From contig WTXG01000417.1 in the NCBI GenBank assembly GCA_022496185.1, positions 1-24,331 of the forward strand: 24,331 bases of DNA, in the 5' to 3' direction. Position 1 is the stretch's first letter. The number at the start of each line of letters is the position of its first letter. This DNA is from Multifurca ochricompacta. Its lineage: Eukaryota > Basidiomycota > Agaricomycetes > Russulales > Russulaceae. The position numbers and the translations under genes are program-made. Of this stretch, positions 9,377-19,879 are shown in pieces. The notes beneath the pieces are model-generated. The model was not told the DNA's origin. It searched no databases and saw only the letters and a program-made list of their open reading frames with translations.

Positions 9377-9434
9377 GAAACGTTTCCTCAACCCCGTCTC
9401 CTTGTCCATTGCGTTTAGCGAAACGGACAAGGAG
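9377..9434. promoter_or_regulatory. palindrome GAAACGTTTC plus 10-bp inverted repeat
   Basis: GAAACGTTTC at 9377-9386 is a perfect palindrome. It is followed by CTCCTTGTCC (9398-9407) and its exact complement GGACAAGGAG (9425-9434), with a further CGTTT/AAACG pair nested inside, so the arm could extend with a five-base bulge. The block lies 190-250 bp above the acetyltransferase start codon, a plausible place for promoter sites. Confidence 0.4.
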
Positions 9435-9624
9435 TTTGGTGGGTACTACGGTTAGGAAGTTTCCGCCGATCACGGAAAAGGCGCACCTGCGCTCACACTC
9501 TGCTCGCACATAAAAACAACACTTATTTCCGCGAGATGACAAAACAGTTATACATCTCTTATTCTCCCTCCTCTGAGTACTTCATAAACCCTATTGTTCG
9601 ACGACAACACCCCCATTGATTAAC

Positions 9625-10291
9625 ATGGAGAGCACATCTGTTTCTGAGCAATTCACCGTCCGACCCCTCACCTCTGCGGACATCCAAAACGTCCGGGCAC
9701 TACATGTAAGTTTCTAGCAACCACCTATAAATTTCTCTCCTTTGCAAGAAAAAAACTAAAAACACGCAAATTTAAAACCACCACCTTCAGGCAGAGCTAG
9801 CTCCGTCCTCCCCCGCATTGCGCCCGACAATCTTTCATCAACTCCTCACGCACCCGACGCATCTCTGTCTAGTCGTTACCACACCAACATCAGACAAACC
9901 CGTGGCCTGTATCGCAGCAACTTTACACGTGATCACCTCAGACTTAACCACCTCACGTTCGGATGCTCCTCCTCCCCCCGTCGAAGTACACGTACTTGCC
10001 CTAGGCGTACTCCCCGCCTACCGTCGTCACGGTCTCGCTACTCGTTTGTTACATACTGCCACTACTACTTTACGCTCCCTGGCTGCGACAGCGCCTCAAG
10101 TTCCTAGCGCGCTCGTGACGCCGCGAACAGGAACTCGAGTTTTTGCGGATGTGGTGCGTACAGATGGAGGCGCTAGGGCGTTTTGGAAACATGTGGGTAT
10201 GCAGGAGGAGGAAGGATCACGCGAACCGTGGGCTACGGTTGGTTGGCGGGACGCTGTCAGCGTCGCGGGATCTGTCTTGAGCGCTGCCTGA
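9625..10291 (+). CDS. GNAT-family N-acetyltransferase, NAA50-like
   Basis: Two exons, 9625-9705 and 9791-10291, are joined across an 85-nt intron (GTAAGT...TTCAG, phase 0) and give 193 residues. The N-terminus FTVRPLTSADIQNVRALH matches the usual first strand and helix of GNAT enzymes. Motif A is VEVHVLALGVLPAYRRHGLA (about 91-110), where RRHGLA is the acetyl-CoA pyrophosphate loop. A motif B-like ARAFWKHVGM lies at about 155-164. The layout and the LALGVLPAYRR motif resemble NAA50/NatE, which acetylates protein N-termini at the ribosome; the substrate here is inference. A Pro/Ser/Thr-rich insert (about 75-90) precedes motif A. The ATG (ACATGG context) is the first in frame. It is divergent from PEPCK and convergent with the next gene. 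Confidence 0.85.
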
Positions 10292-10602
10292 GGCTTTCCC
10301 CCTCCCCCTCCTTCTCCCCTCCCCGCTTCCAAACAAACCATTCGATTCATTTTACTATATTAGAACATAAAAAGAAAAAACGACGTCATTTGTTTGTTTG
10401 TTTTTTTCTTTAATAGAAATCCACGCACTTTTTTTTTCGTTCGAATTCCTTTCGGTAGTTTCCAAACAGGGGTGTTCCAAACTTAATAGCCGGAAGGTGA
10501 CGCAAGGGCTGCCGGCACCAATGAGATTACTAGCCTAGCCTAGGGGACATCCATCAAGATTGTGTGCCTCATTGCTCATTAATCCGAATCCGCGAAATCT
10601 TG
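10292..10602. other. convergent intergenic spacer
   Basis: 311 bp between two facing stop codons. It holds (TTTG)n and T runs near 10387-10440 and CTAGCCTAGCCTAG at about 10533-10546. It presumably contains both 3'UTRs; no gene is visible. Confidence 0.5.
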
Positions 10603-11086
10603 CTAGCTAGTCATATTCTCCACGGTCCCCTCACGCTTTCCTATGACTTCTTTTCTTCTGCCTTTTAGAGCAGCTCCCGAACCATTTAGGAGGCGATGTA
10701 TACGATAAAAAACACCGAAACACATCACTGCGCTGTGGGGGAAGGGAAGGGTGGCATTAGAGACAAAGAGATAGTAGTTGGGGTGCGACTCACACCAAGA
10801 GCCATCCCAGCACCTCGACTGCGATAAACGACCCCAATTTGATGACAGATCGTTCACTAATGACGGACGCCATAGCCGTCGTCCCAAGTCCGGCCAATAA
10901 CAATCGCGTTGCAATACCTAGAAATAGCGATGATAGGTATAGACCTCGCGCACGCTCGCCTTCCACGAGCGTTGCATCATCATCCTCTTCAACCGCGGGA
11001 TCGCCAATCCACCAGAGGGTAAGCATACTGATAATACTCAATACTGCGGCGGTAATCACGAACGACAATGTGAGTGCGCAGCCCAT
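10603..11086 (-). CDS. small three-helix membrane protein, hypothetical
   Basis: Exons 11086-10794 and 10732-10603 are joined across a 61-nt intron (GTGAGT...CCACAG, phase 2) and give 140 residues. Helices are predicted at about 3-26 (SFVITAAVLSIISMLTLWW core), 49-76 and 86-107; the last spans the splice junction (EVLGWLLVAVMCFGVFYRI), which supports the intron. An acidic loop, EEDDD, follows helix 1 and the C-terminus is basic. No family was recognised. The start is uncertain: another open minus-strand stretch above it (11388 down to 11056, with hydrophobic RLAICLPLLICTL) could be a first exon carrying an extra helix, but no clean GT-AG junction joining it in frame was found. Confidence 0.6.
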
Positions 11087-11388
11087 GGTAGGGTGCGTTC
11101 GTGTATGTGTATGTACATGTGGGGTGGTGAGGGGGGGTGAAGGGGGCGAAGAGCGATGTACTCGTACACGGCTACATCATGAACGTCTTCTGGTAGGTTA
11201 GAACTCGCGGTTTCGGTGGGTTTGCTGTTGTTGATCATGGGTGGGAGGATCCCCCCTTGTGGGATGAGAGCAGCAGGGGGGCTGTAGGCGTCGAGTGTAC
11301 AGATGAGCAGAGGAAGACAGATCGCGAGACGGATGGGGATGACTAGTGTACAACAAGCCGTCCGAAGACGAAATATTCCTGGAACCAT

Positions 11389-12776
11389 GGCTCGGGATTT
11401 AGGCTGGGGGGCTGGGCGCGGGCGGGGGTAGGAGGTAGGAGGTAGGGAAATTTCTAGAAAAGAGAAGGGATGAATGACTGGCCGGTTTGTTGAACGCGGT
11501 GACCTTTTTTTATTTTTATTTTATTTTGAATGCATAAGGATGTGAATACTGAGTCAGTAGCTTGGGCCTGTGGTCCCAGGTAAAGATATCCATATCCATT
11601 CGCACTGATAATAGAGCCTTGAATTGAAAGACGAGTCACGATTGAGGGGCATGCTTGGATTGGATGAAGATGAAAGTTTCTGGATCACAGACAATCATGC
11701 ATGTATAGTCTGCGTATTGGTAAATATACAGAAAGAATAAAGCGAGGAAGTCAACTTGTACTTCAATGAAGCGATAGCGATAACACAAACAGAAAGCCCG
11801 TACAAGCGGTGGTTCGGTAGTTCCAACAAATTGTCAGGTACAACTAGCTGCACTTGGGTCCCTTTTGTCAACCAATATCAGCCATGTGCAATGTATGATG
11901 GCCACGTCAGTGTTGTTGTCGTTCACGTTGGTTGGCCACTAGTAAGATAGAATCGGTGAGTTGAATGTGAAACTCTCAAAGAAGGTTAGAAAACAACTAC
12001 TTATTTGTTTGTTGTTTGCGCGTTTCCGCGAACGCGGTCATTTCTGCTTTGCTGCTTTCTGCTTTTCTGCTTTTCTGCCTTGCGACGCACATCCATCGAT
12101 AACGGGTTCACCCATTACGGCGTCCGCGGCTGTGCTGTTCTGTGTTGTGCTGTGCTGTGCTGTGCTCCTTCTCTTGTTCTTGTTCGTTATCATTACTCGA
12201 ATTTAAATTCATCAAGAGCCAGGAATGACGTTGTTCTGGTGGTGGCGGATTGTGTTCGGGGACTGAGAGACCTTATGATGATTCACTTCCTCTGGTGCTC
12301 TCTGTCTGGTGACAGAGCGCTCAATCCGCTCGGCATTTCAGGCGGGTTTGGATTGTGACTTTTCCCAGACCCAACTACTGCTGTTCCCTCATCGCTCCTG
12401 CCTTTTTCTCTGGACAATTAACTGCTGCCTACTGAAGTGATACAAGCTCTACCCCGTCCCAATGAAGCCTTGGCACAGGCCTGACACATTTACGACGCAA
12501 TAACATTCCAGTTCTGCACCGCACCAACTTTTGTGGAGCTGCCAACTCCTGGAGATATGTGTAGCCACTGGCTTTAGGCGACAAGGCGACATAATGTATT
12601 AAGGTTTTTTTTTTTCCAAATCAGCAGCAGGTTTTCTCTCTCTCTTGTCGTACACTATGGACCCAGCATGGGTCGTTGTTCCTATCTCGGTTTCGACGTA
12701 CACGCTTTCGTGCTTTTTGTACCCTTTGGCCTATCCTCCGCCCCAACAACAACATACTGATAGACTGACTTCACGT
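11389..12776. other. intergenic, no gene seen
   Basis: Contains low-complexity repeats such as CTGCTTTTCTGCTTTTCTGCC (12050-12078 area) and TGTGCTGTGCTGTGCTGTGC near 12143-12166, which create Cys/Leu/Phe-rich open frames without coding character. A G-rich tract lies at 11404-11450. No splice-supported gene could be built. Confidence 0.5.
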
Positions 12777-13133
12777 CTACTGCGCGCTCTTCAACGCCTC
12801 CTTAGCACGATCCTTCACCGGGCGACTCGCGTCCCCAATAGCCTGCGCTCGGCCTCCTTCAGCACTCTCATTTGCTGAGCGACCCTCTCGCCGCTTTTCG
12901 ATGCGCGCATTCTCTACTGTCGCGTAGTAGTACCAGATAGCCCCTATCGCAGCCAGGCCTCCCGCGATGTAGAGCGTCTCCTTTTCTATACCCATCATCT
13001 TAGGGCGCGGCCTCCCCGGCTGGTCAGTCGCCGGGCGCGAGTCGACTGTGGTGAGTGTGCGGGCATGACCCTTTTGTACAGCTGTGATGGTCACGCGGGG
13101 AATGCGAGACCTGAGTGCGATGCGGTGATACAT
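12777..13133 (-). CDS. small single-helix protein, probably mitochondrial
   Basis: A single-exon frame of 118 residues ending in TAG. The chosen start, MYHRIALRSRIPRV, gives an Arg-rich, acid-free leader (first acidic residue at 31), typical of a mitochondrial import signal. The longer frame from 13274 adds a Pro-rich leader through the probable 5'UTR. One hydrophobic segment (about 54-70, YIAGGLAAIGAIWYYYA) is followed by a charged tail (about 75-118) that is Arg/Lys/Glu/Ala-rich and likely helical. Such architecture fits an inner-membrane protein with a short soluble domain. No specific family was recognised. Confidence 0.65.
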   Translation of the reverse strand: MYHRIALRSRIPRVTITAVQKGHARTLTTVDSRPATDQPGRPRPKMMGIEKETLYIAGGLAAIGAIWYYYATVENARIEKRREGRSANESAEGGRAQAIGDASRPVKDRAKEALKSAQ

Positions 13134-14582
13134 GAACTTGGAATTTTCGTGTTTTCCGATTATTGACGAGATGAAGGGGAAAAAAAGTTCTCCTAATGGT
13201 GGAAGGAGGTGTGAAAGGTTAGTTGGATTGGGTTGGGTTGGTGGGGTGTGTGTTCGGGCAAGGTCGAGAATCAATAGGAAGAGTGTATGACGTCGTCATT
13301 ACCTCGATAGCACGTGTAGCCCTCAGTCATGTGCAAGCGGCAATGTCCTTTGGTCCTTTTCCTTTTTCCCTTTTTTGCCTCCGGACTCGTTGCGCAGCTC
13401 TAGATGTGTCTCGTCATTGATTATGTTGTTGGCGTTGGAGAAAAAGAAAACCATCGTTTTGACGGTTGAAAATTGTTGCCGCTGGAAGAATGAGGACGCG
13501 CGATGAGATCCACAAGGTTAGAGTTTTACCTGTTCACTAAAAAAAAAATTAAAAATTAATAACAGTCTATCCACCAACGTAATCGTCGTGTCCCATCTCT
13601 TCTGTCATGTTTGCATAGAGATTCTACGAGACATGACATTTACTTGGCTACCTGGCTATTGAACAGACCGAATCTTGTAAACTGGCGACTTACCAAAAAT
13701 ACACCTCGGAAACGAAAATAAATTAAAAGTTGATCTGTCGATCTAACTTGGTGGCTCGTACAGACGTAACGTAATGAATTCCCCCAGCCTGGACTGTGGT
13801 GTTAAGATGATTTATCTCCTCGTTTCGCCGCTTCAGTATGAAGTACATGTCACTTTTAACGTGTGACTACCCCTCTCATCTTGCATCCGCCGTATCATCC
13901 ATGTTTCTGGCGAAATTCTAACAAGCGCCTCCGCGTTGCGAGGCGTAGTTTATGAGTCCGTGTTGATGATAATGGCGATTTCTGGTGCTAGCCCATCTAA
14001 TTGAACTAAATTTGAACTGAAGTCGATGTCGATTGAAGCGCCTGGCTTGTGTGGGCGAGTCATCTAGGGAGTCTTGATAAATTTTCTATAATACGCCTAT
14101 ATTTACGGACTCATACCGACACGTTCTCACCGGTACTTGCCCAATGAGCATCCAGTGTAATCTTTAATCGTGATCTACTGTTTGCGGCAATGTCTCTTTT
14201 TTGCTTCTTCTTGGTGATCTTTGCTCAAGGTCTTTCCTGCATTCGTGGTCGAGGCTAGCTCTTTAAGACAATATCGCTGGCACAGGGTTTCAACTTTTTT
14301 TTTTTTTTTTGTTTCCAGGCAGTAATTAAATAGTCTGATTTTTAGCAGTCTGTGTTGTGTATGTATATATGTGTGGTGGTTCTAGTTTCAGTTTCTTAAA
14401 AATCCTCTACAGCATCTACATCATTGGGTAATGCAAATCACCTTTTGTTGAAGCACGAGCCCCCCACACCCCTCCCATGGGTCCGCCAGATTTAATGTAA
14501 CATGAACAAAAGAATGCAATGTAGCGATGAGGGAGAGAGAATATGGAGTAGATCAGGAACCCCAAAGTTTGTGCCGCGCTTA
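13134..14582. other. intergenic, no gene seen
   Basis: AT-rich sequence with T and A runs (13540, 14296-14310) and a TATATATG stretch near 14365. The first 100 bp probably hold the leader and promoter of the small mitochondrial-type gene, and the last 60 bp the 3' end of the receptor gene. Reading frames are short and unremarkable. Confidence 0.5.
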
Positions 14583-17500
14583 CTACATTCCATGTCCGCG
14601 CTGCGAGAGTAGTTTCACAATCTCAGGATGTTTATCACCCTCCACCATGTCCAATGCAGTCTTTCCACCTGTATCGATGGCATTGGGGTCCGCGCCATAC
14701 TTGAGGAGTAGTTGGACAACCTCTAAGTGTCCTCCATATGATGCCCGATACAACGGAGTCCAGCCTCGGCTGCTCTGCGAATTCACGTCCGCACCATGAT
14801 TAAGTAGCAATTGTACAATCCGTAGGCGTCCGTTCACCGATGCCTGATGTAACGGGGTCCAACTACCCCTATGCCAGGGATCCACTTCCGCACCGTGCTT
14901 AAGTAGCAACTGAGCAATTTCAAAGTGACCTCGTTCTGTAGCCTTGTGTAGCGGAGTCCACTTGCCATTGTCCGTAATATTCACATCCGCGCCATTGTCG
15001 AGCAACAGCTGTACCATATCCAGATATCCTCCATTCGATGCATGACCCAGTGGGGCCAATCCCTTGTTGTCCCGAGCGTTTACTTCTGCCCCATGCTTTA
15101 ATAACAACCTGGCAATGTCCAGATTTTCTTTCCATGATACCCGATGCAGCGGAGTCGCACCATATAGATCGTGAGAGTTTACCTCGGCTCCATTCCTGAG
15201 AAGTAGCCGTACGATCTCTAGATGTCCTCCATTCACTGCGTGACGCAGTGGAGTCCAGAGGTTACTATCCCGGGCATTGACATCGACACCATGTTCAAGG
15301 AGAAAATGCGCAACCTCTAGATGCCCTCTGTACGACACATGATGCAACGGAGTCTTTGAGTGGTGGCCCTTGGCGTTGACATCTTGCGAGTGGAAGGTAA
15401 CAAGCCATTCTACTATGTCGCGGAATCCACCTATTGCGGCGTACAGCAGCGGGGTTACCGTGGGCTGTAACGGGTATTTTGTCCCCATTGACCGTCCCAA
15501 TGGATGTTCCATGTTATACAGCCAAATCCAAGTACGAAAATATTGTTTTTTTGGGTCAAATAGATCTTCCATGCCATTTCGTATCTGTGATGACACGTTT
15601 TCGGATTTGGCATGTTCGAACCAGTGCTTAGCGGCGTAGTGAGCAAGTGGGAAGTTCTTTATGCTCTTCCTGTCGACATTGTCAAATTGGAGTAAAACGC
15701 CAAGACAGGCTTTGACGAGAAATGTATGAGCTGGCTTTAATAAAATGTGGAAGCGTGATATCCCCTCTTTGGTTATAAGGCGCGACGACGTCAAGAACTC
15801 CTTGACCGAAAAGTGGGAGAATTGAACAACCCGGGAATCTCGGCTACTGACAACGGTGATTAAGCTAGAGCACGTGGACATCACAGCTTCTTCTCCATCC
15901 TCTGGGCGCCAGTCGGCCTCCAGATTCGGAATTTTTCCTTCGTCAGGGTCAAAGTGGATGGCAAGGACCTCTGCGAGTTCCTCGACGCGAAGTGGGCGAC
16001 TGGCCACTATGAGGCATTGAAAAAGGCGACGGGCATACTCCCAATTATCTTCGTGAATGTCCTGAAGCACGCGCTCGTACGTTCCATCTAAAGTACTCGG
16101 TAATTCACCTAATACACGCCGGATGCTTGCCGGGAGGCAGTGGCGAAGCCGTTCGAACTGACAGAACACCCACCGAAACCTGTACGACCGCATTAATAAA
16201 TAATATCGAATACGGTAAGAGCGATGGCTTACATCCCGTCAGCACCTTGCGATAGGGTATCAATTACTAGCTGTTTATCTTCTGCTCTCCACCTTCGCAT
16301 ATTCGGGTCTGACGGAACGACAGAATTAATGTAATCGACGATATCCTGCGTTTGTCCATTTTCCTCATGAAGCGATAGGCGGAGAGACGTCAGAGTCTCG
16401 AGAACGCCTCGGATGTCCGACTCGGGCCGACTGGTGACACATAGATACAGGTTTAATTGACGCAGATTGACGAGCTCTTCTATAAGGCTTAGGACCTGAT
16501 CACGCGGAGATGGCATACCAGAGGTATTGGGACATTCGTCTAGCGCGTCGATGATGATGTATGTCGGGCTGTGCCCTGAGATCGCAAGCATGTCCTTCAA
16601 ACACTGTGAAAGTGTGTCATCGCTTGGCTCCTCCGAACCGGGGTTATGCGCGGCGTATAAGGTAGAAAGAACAGAAGAACAAGCATCTGACCGGGAAGAG
16701 AATTGGATGAGGAGAGAAGTGAGCAGTCCCCGGACATCCTGCTTCGTGGTATCCCTGAAGTCAAAGTAAAAGTATGCCATGAGGGCTAATCCTGCGTTGA
16801 GTGCAAGTTTGATATTTTGTATGATTGTGGAACTGAAGAGTCGACTATGTGAGTGGGCCAATGTAAAAAGATGGAGGATATGATATACCAAAGGATACTC
16901 TTCCCGGAGCCCGCTACAGATCAAAGAGACAGTTAGTATCTGTCAGGACGTGGAGAGTGGGAGACTTACGTTTTCCATGGATCCACAACAGAGAACCTGT
17001 CGTTTTCCAATCGTTGTAATTTTTCCCTTCAATGAACCATGTTGCAGTTCCTTTGTGGAAAGCTTTACACGCGATGTTGTGATTTTTGGATGGATCAGGA
17101 GGGGACAGCCACTTTCGGACCGCCTCCTGTAACTGTTCACCTGACATATAATTTCAGATTCCACAGCAAGAGATGGAGCCGTCACGAAACAAACGTTTCG
17201 ATCTGTTCATGTCGCTGGCAATTTCTTGCATAACCACTTGCGCTCAGTTAGATACGTGAATTGAATGTGAGGATTTTGCGCGAAACGCACCAAGTGCCTG
17301 CCTGATATTGTCCGTTGATGCCTTCCCATCTAAACCATAGAAAAAGAAAACGTCAACATGTGGACGAGCAGCGACCAGCCAAGCGATCACTACATACCCT
17401 CCATAACCTCTTTCATATTGTTCACTAGACCATGGACAACCTCGAGAGTTTGGGCGACAGCCATCCGAGCCTCTTCCTGAGTGAGTCTGTCCAACCTCTG

Positions 17501-18259
17501 CAATACAGATCCAATATCTCTTTCTCCAAATATCTTCTTTGCAAGCTTTTCTGTGTACGGAGGAATATTGAGACAACAGTGATTTATAGTTAAAGATGCA
17601 CTCACTCAATTGACCCTGTTTGACCTGCTTTGTGGCAAGAGCAAGTAAAGAGAGTAATTCGACAAGTATTTTCGCCACGATTTCGGCTATTGTAGGAGTG
17701 GATGGTATCTCAGAGTAAATCTTGAGACGTGTGAGGAAACAATCTATAGATTCAAAGAGGTCGTCAAGGATGTCGTAGCTCGCATTGACCTCCTGAGCCG
17801 CCTGAAGGGATCATGCATCACAAAGAGTATCCCTAGGGAAGCAAAGGTGATAATACATACAGCGACAAGGATCCCAATTCCAGCGAAAATGACACTTGCA
17901 GGTGGGAATGCCTGTGCCCTAAGTTTAAAGCATACCATGGAACGAATCAAGGCACTTCGGCTTACGAGGGAAGCAACGCTGCCGAGCGTCTTAGAAAGTA
18001 CATCCACTACATTAATCGTTGGCTCAATCCACTGCATCACTCTTTGATTCCCTTGTCTGAATTTATGGAAGACGTCTGCTTGCTCTCGAAGTACAGTTGT
18101 GATAGACTCTACAGAATTGCAACTTTTGATCTTGCTGAAGAGTGGATGTGTGGCAAGATCATCTCCCGTCTGTTTGGCGTACTCTTTCAAGGCATTCGCG
18201 AAGAGGGTCTGGATCTGGATATTAGAAGGCGGTACATAAGTATGAGGAGTCCGGTACAT
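14583..18259 (-). CDS. NLR-type receptor: Goodbye - NACHT - ankyrin repeats, nine exons
   Basis: Exons are 18259-17966, 17911-17861, 17801-17606, 17550-17398, 17329-17291, 17140-16970, 16913-16889, 16844-16233 and 16179-14583. All phases agree, giving 1045 residues. Residues about 8-144 match the fungal Goodbye domain (LFANALKEYAKQTG, PPASVIFAGIGIL). After the WLSPPDPSKNHN linker comes NACHT: Walker A GKPGSGKS (300-307), Walker B YIIIDALDEC (405-414), and a CVTSRPE sensor-type motif. A post-NACHT helical part (FSHFSVKEFL) leads to eight ankyrin repeats and a C-terminal cap, about 745-1045. Such proteins are STAND switches in fungal self/non-self recognition and possibly immunity: ankyrins bind a ligand, NACHT oligomerises, the N-terminus signals. 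The ligand here is unknown. Introns are 44-68 nt except one of 150 nt (17141-17290). Walker A is split by an intron, its core sitting on a 25-nt exon. Confidence 0.93.
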
Positions 18260-19879
18260 GTTATTTGGTAAAACGTGCTGGTTCGGAGGTCAAAGCAAGA
18301 CTTAAAAACTAGACAAAAAGTAGAAAATCTCCCGTGGTGCCAGACGCGTGACGCACACGCATTGAATTTATAGTAATTGATTACAGAGGAGAGGAAAATC
18401 GTATTGCTTCCCAGTGGGTGCTACGTCTCCTCTCCATACTCTCGTCACTCTCATGGGTCCACATAACTGAACACTCCGCACACTCTCATTGTCACGAGCC
18501 TCGCCTTTCTACGTTGCCGCCTCCTGGGATTGCTATTGCCATTTCTATCTGGGATCCTGGTGACGAGCTTATGGCTGCTCTACAGATAAGCGAGAAACAG
18601 AGAAAAAGTGTTTGTTCAAGACAGGCTTCCTAGAAAGAAGGCATAGTCGAACGAATTCGCACCGTGATCTTTCTCATCACCTGTCAGATGGGCCCCGAGC
18701 TGTTGATAAGTTGATATGGTTGTTCGGAGAGCCGTAGGAACATCGCATAATGCAATGCTGGGACCTGCTATGTGTCGAAGCGAGCAAAGTTCACTGAACT
18801 TATATTGTGTCTTATTTTCCCAGAAGGTAGGATAAGATATGGATATGACCCTAATACCTGGAGCACAGCTCTGCAGCTATGCAAAAGGTCTCTCCTACGA
18901 CCCTAAAAATACGCTAAACCTCCTTCGAGAAGTCCTTACGACGGTTGTACATTCCCCTCTCAGGAGACCTTCGGGTCAGCGGCCGACTGCGCTTTATCCG
19001 CCTTGTGCTTTTCTGTTTATTTGAAAGTCTGCCGAAGTCATTGTTGGGTGACCTTGAAGTTGCGGCGTTACCTGGAGTTTCTTGTGTATCTGCCGAAGAA
19101 GTCCCCCACAAAGCAGCCCGTGCCGACGTTTCTTGCACCTCAATAGACGTGTGAAAGAGAAAACCCAAAACCCAAAACCCAAAACTTGAACCCATTTTAT
19201 TTAAAAAAGGGCTTGAAGTAGCTCTGGCTCGTTCAAAGTGCACGGCGTAGCACGTTGTGGAACTCGCAGTCGTAGCAAAGTCACGACTCCTATAGGAACG
19301 CCTTATGATCACCAACACCAAAGGAGACTCGCAAAGTCATAAACTTGAATTGTAATAATTACCTGCCAACGCTTGATTTTTGTTTTCAGATCAAAAAAAA
19401 CTCCTTATTCCATATCCGCGGAACCGGATTAGAAAGTACTTCTCCGGGGCGAAGTTCACCTATGTTTGCGAATCTATTCCTACAAAATGCAAAGAGCACC
19501 TGTGTGTGCCCGTCTCTGAGTTCCATGGCTAACGGGGTGACGATGTGACGTCTTTGCAGGAATGAGACTTCTAAACCGTACAACTTAGCAGTGGGACCGC
19601 ATGCATGTGCTTGTGCCCCCAGGATCAGGTTTTCTTCACGCGAGTTTGGTGGCAAATGACTTTGAACGGAATCCGACAACCTTTATCATAATACTCCGCG
19701 GCCGCAAGACGGATATGCGTTTTCGCGCATCGATGGCATCACGCGGTTGCAATTGATCAAGTATAAGTATCAGGTACTAAAAGTGACATGTTTAAAGGAC
19801 CGACGATTAGACAAAATTCCCGCTATTGGGTTCTACCCACCGTCTCTTCTTCTCACTACAGTGAGCGCAAGTCCTATCA
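18260..19879. other. intergenic between divergent receptor and esterase genes
   Basis: No gene could be supported. Two minus-strand open frames (19679-19386, 97 codons; 19321-18914, 135 codons) and one plus frame (18418-18633) have no recognised family and no splice partners. A pyrimidine tract followed by CTACAG at about 19846-19861 looks like a 3' splice site and may end a leader intron of the esterase gene. Confidence 0.5.
19160..19185. repeat. (AAAACCC)3 short tandem repeat
   Basis: Three units of AAAACCC and a partial fourth. The pattern resembles plant-type telomere repeats (AAACCCT) only superficially, and the array is far too short to be telomeric. Confidence 0.7.

Larger units (their letters stand above)
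7401..9624. other. intergenic region between divergent PEPCK and acetyltransferase genes
   Basis: No convincing gene. It contains (CAAGA)n at about 7968-7994, several A/T runs, GATCC-type short repeats near 8041-8053, a G-rich tract at 8766-8790, and a TGTCATGTCATGAC-like repeat near 9156-9170. Open frames are short, without family resemblance and disrupted by homopolymers. Two discrete regulatory candidates are listed separately. Confidence 0.55.

Noticed and set aside
11961..12358. Plus-strand Cys/Phe/Leu-rich frames suggesting a small secreted or membrane protein
   Set aside because: Both frames are produced by CTGCTTTT and TGTGC repeats and show no coding bias outside them.
14583..16179. 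Recent tandem amplification of ankyrin repeats
   Set aside because: By eye the repeat units differ at many nucleotide positions; no near-identical 99-bp units were seen.
19160..19185. Telomere-like repeat suggesting a chromosome end or interstitial telomere
   Set aside because: Only three units of AAAACCC; fungal telomeres are normally TTAGGG arrays, and flanking DNA is ordinary.
19386..19679. Minus-strand 97-codon frame with a normal-looking amino-acid mix
   Set aside because: No recognised family, no splice partner and no promoter context; left within the intergenic note.
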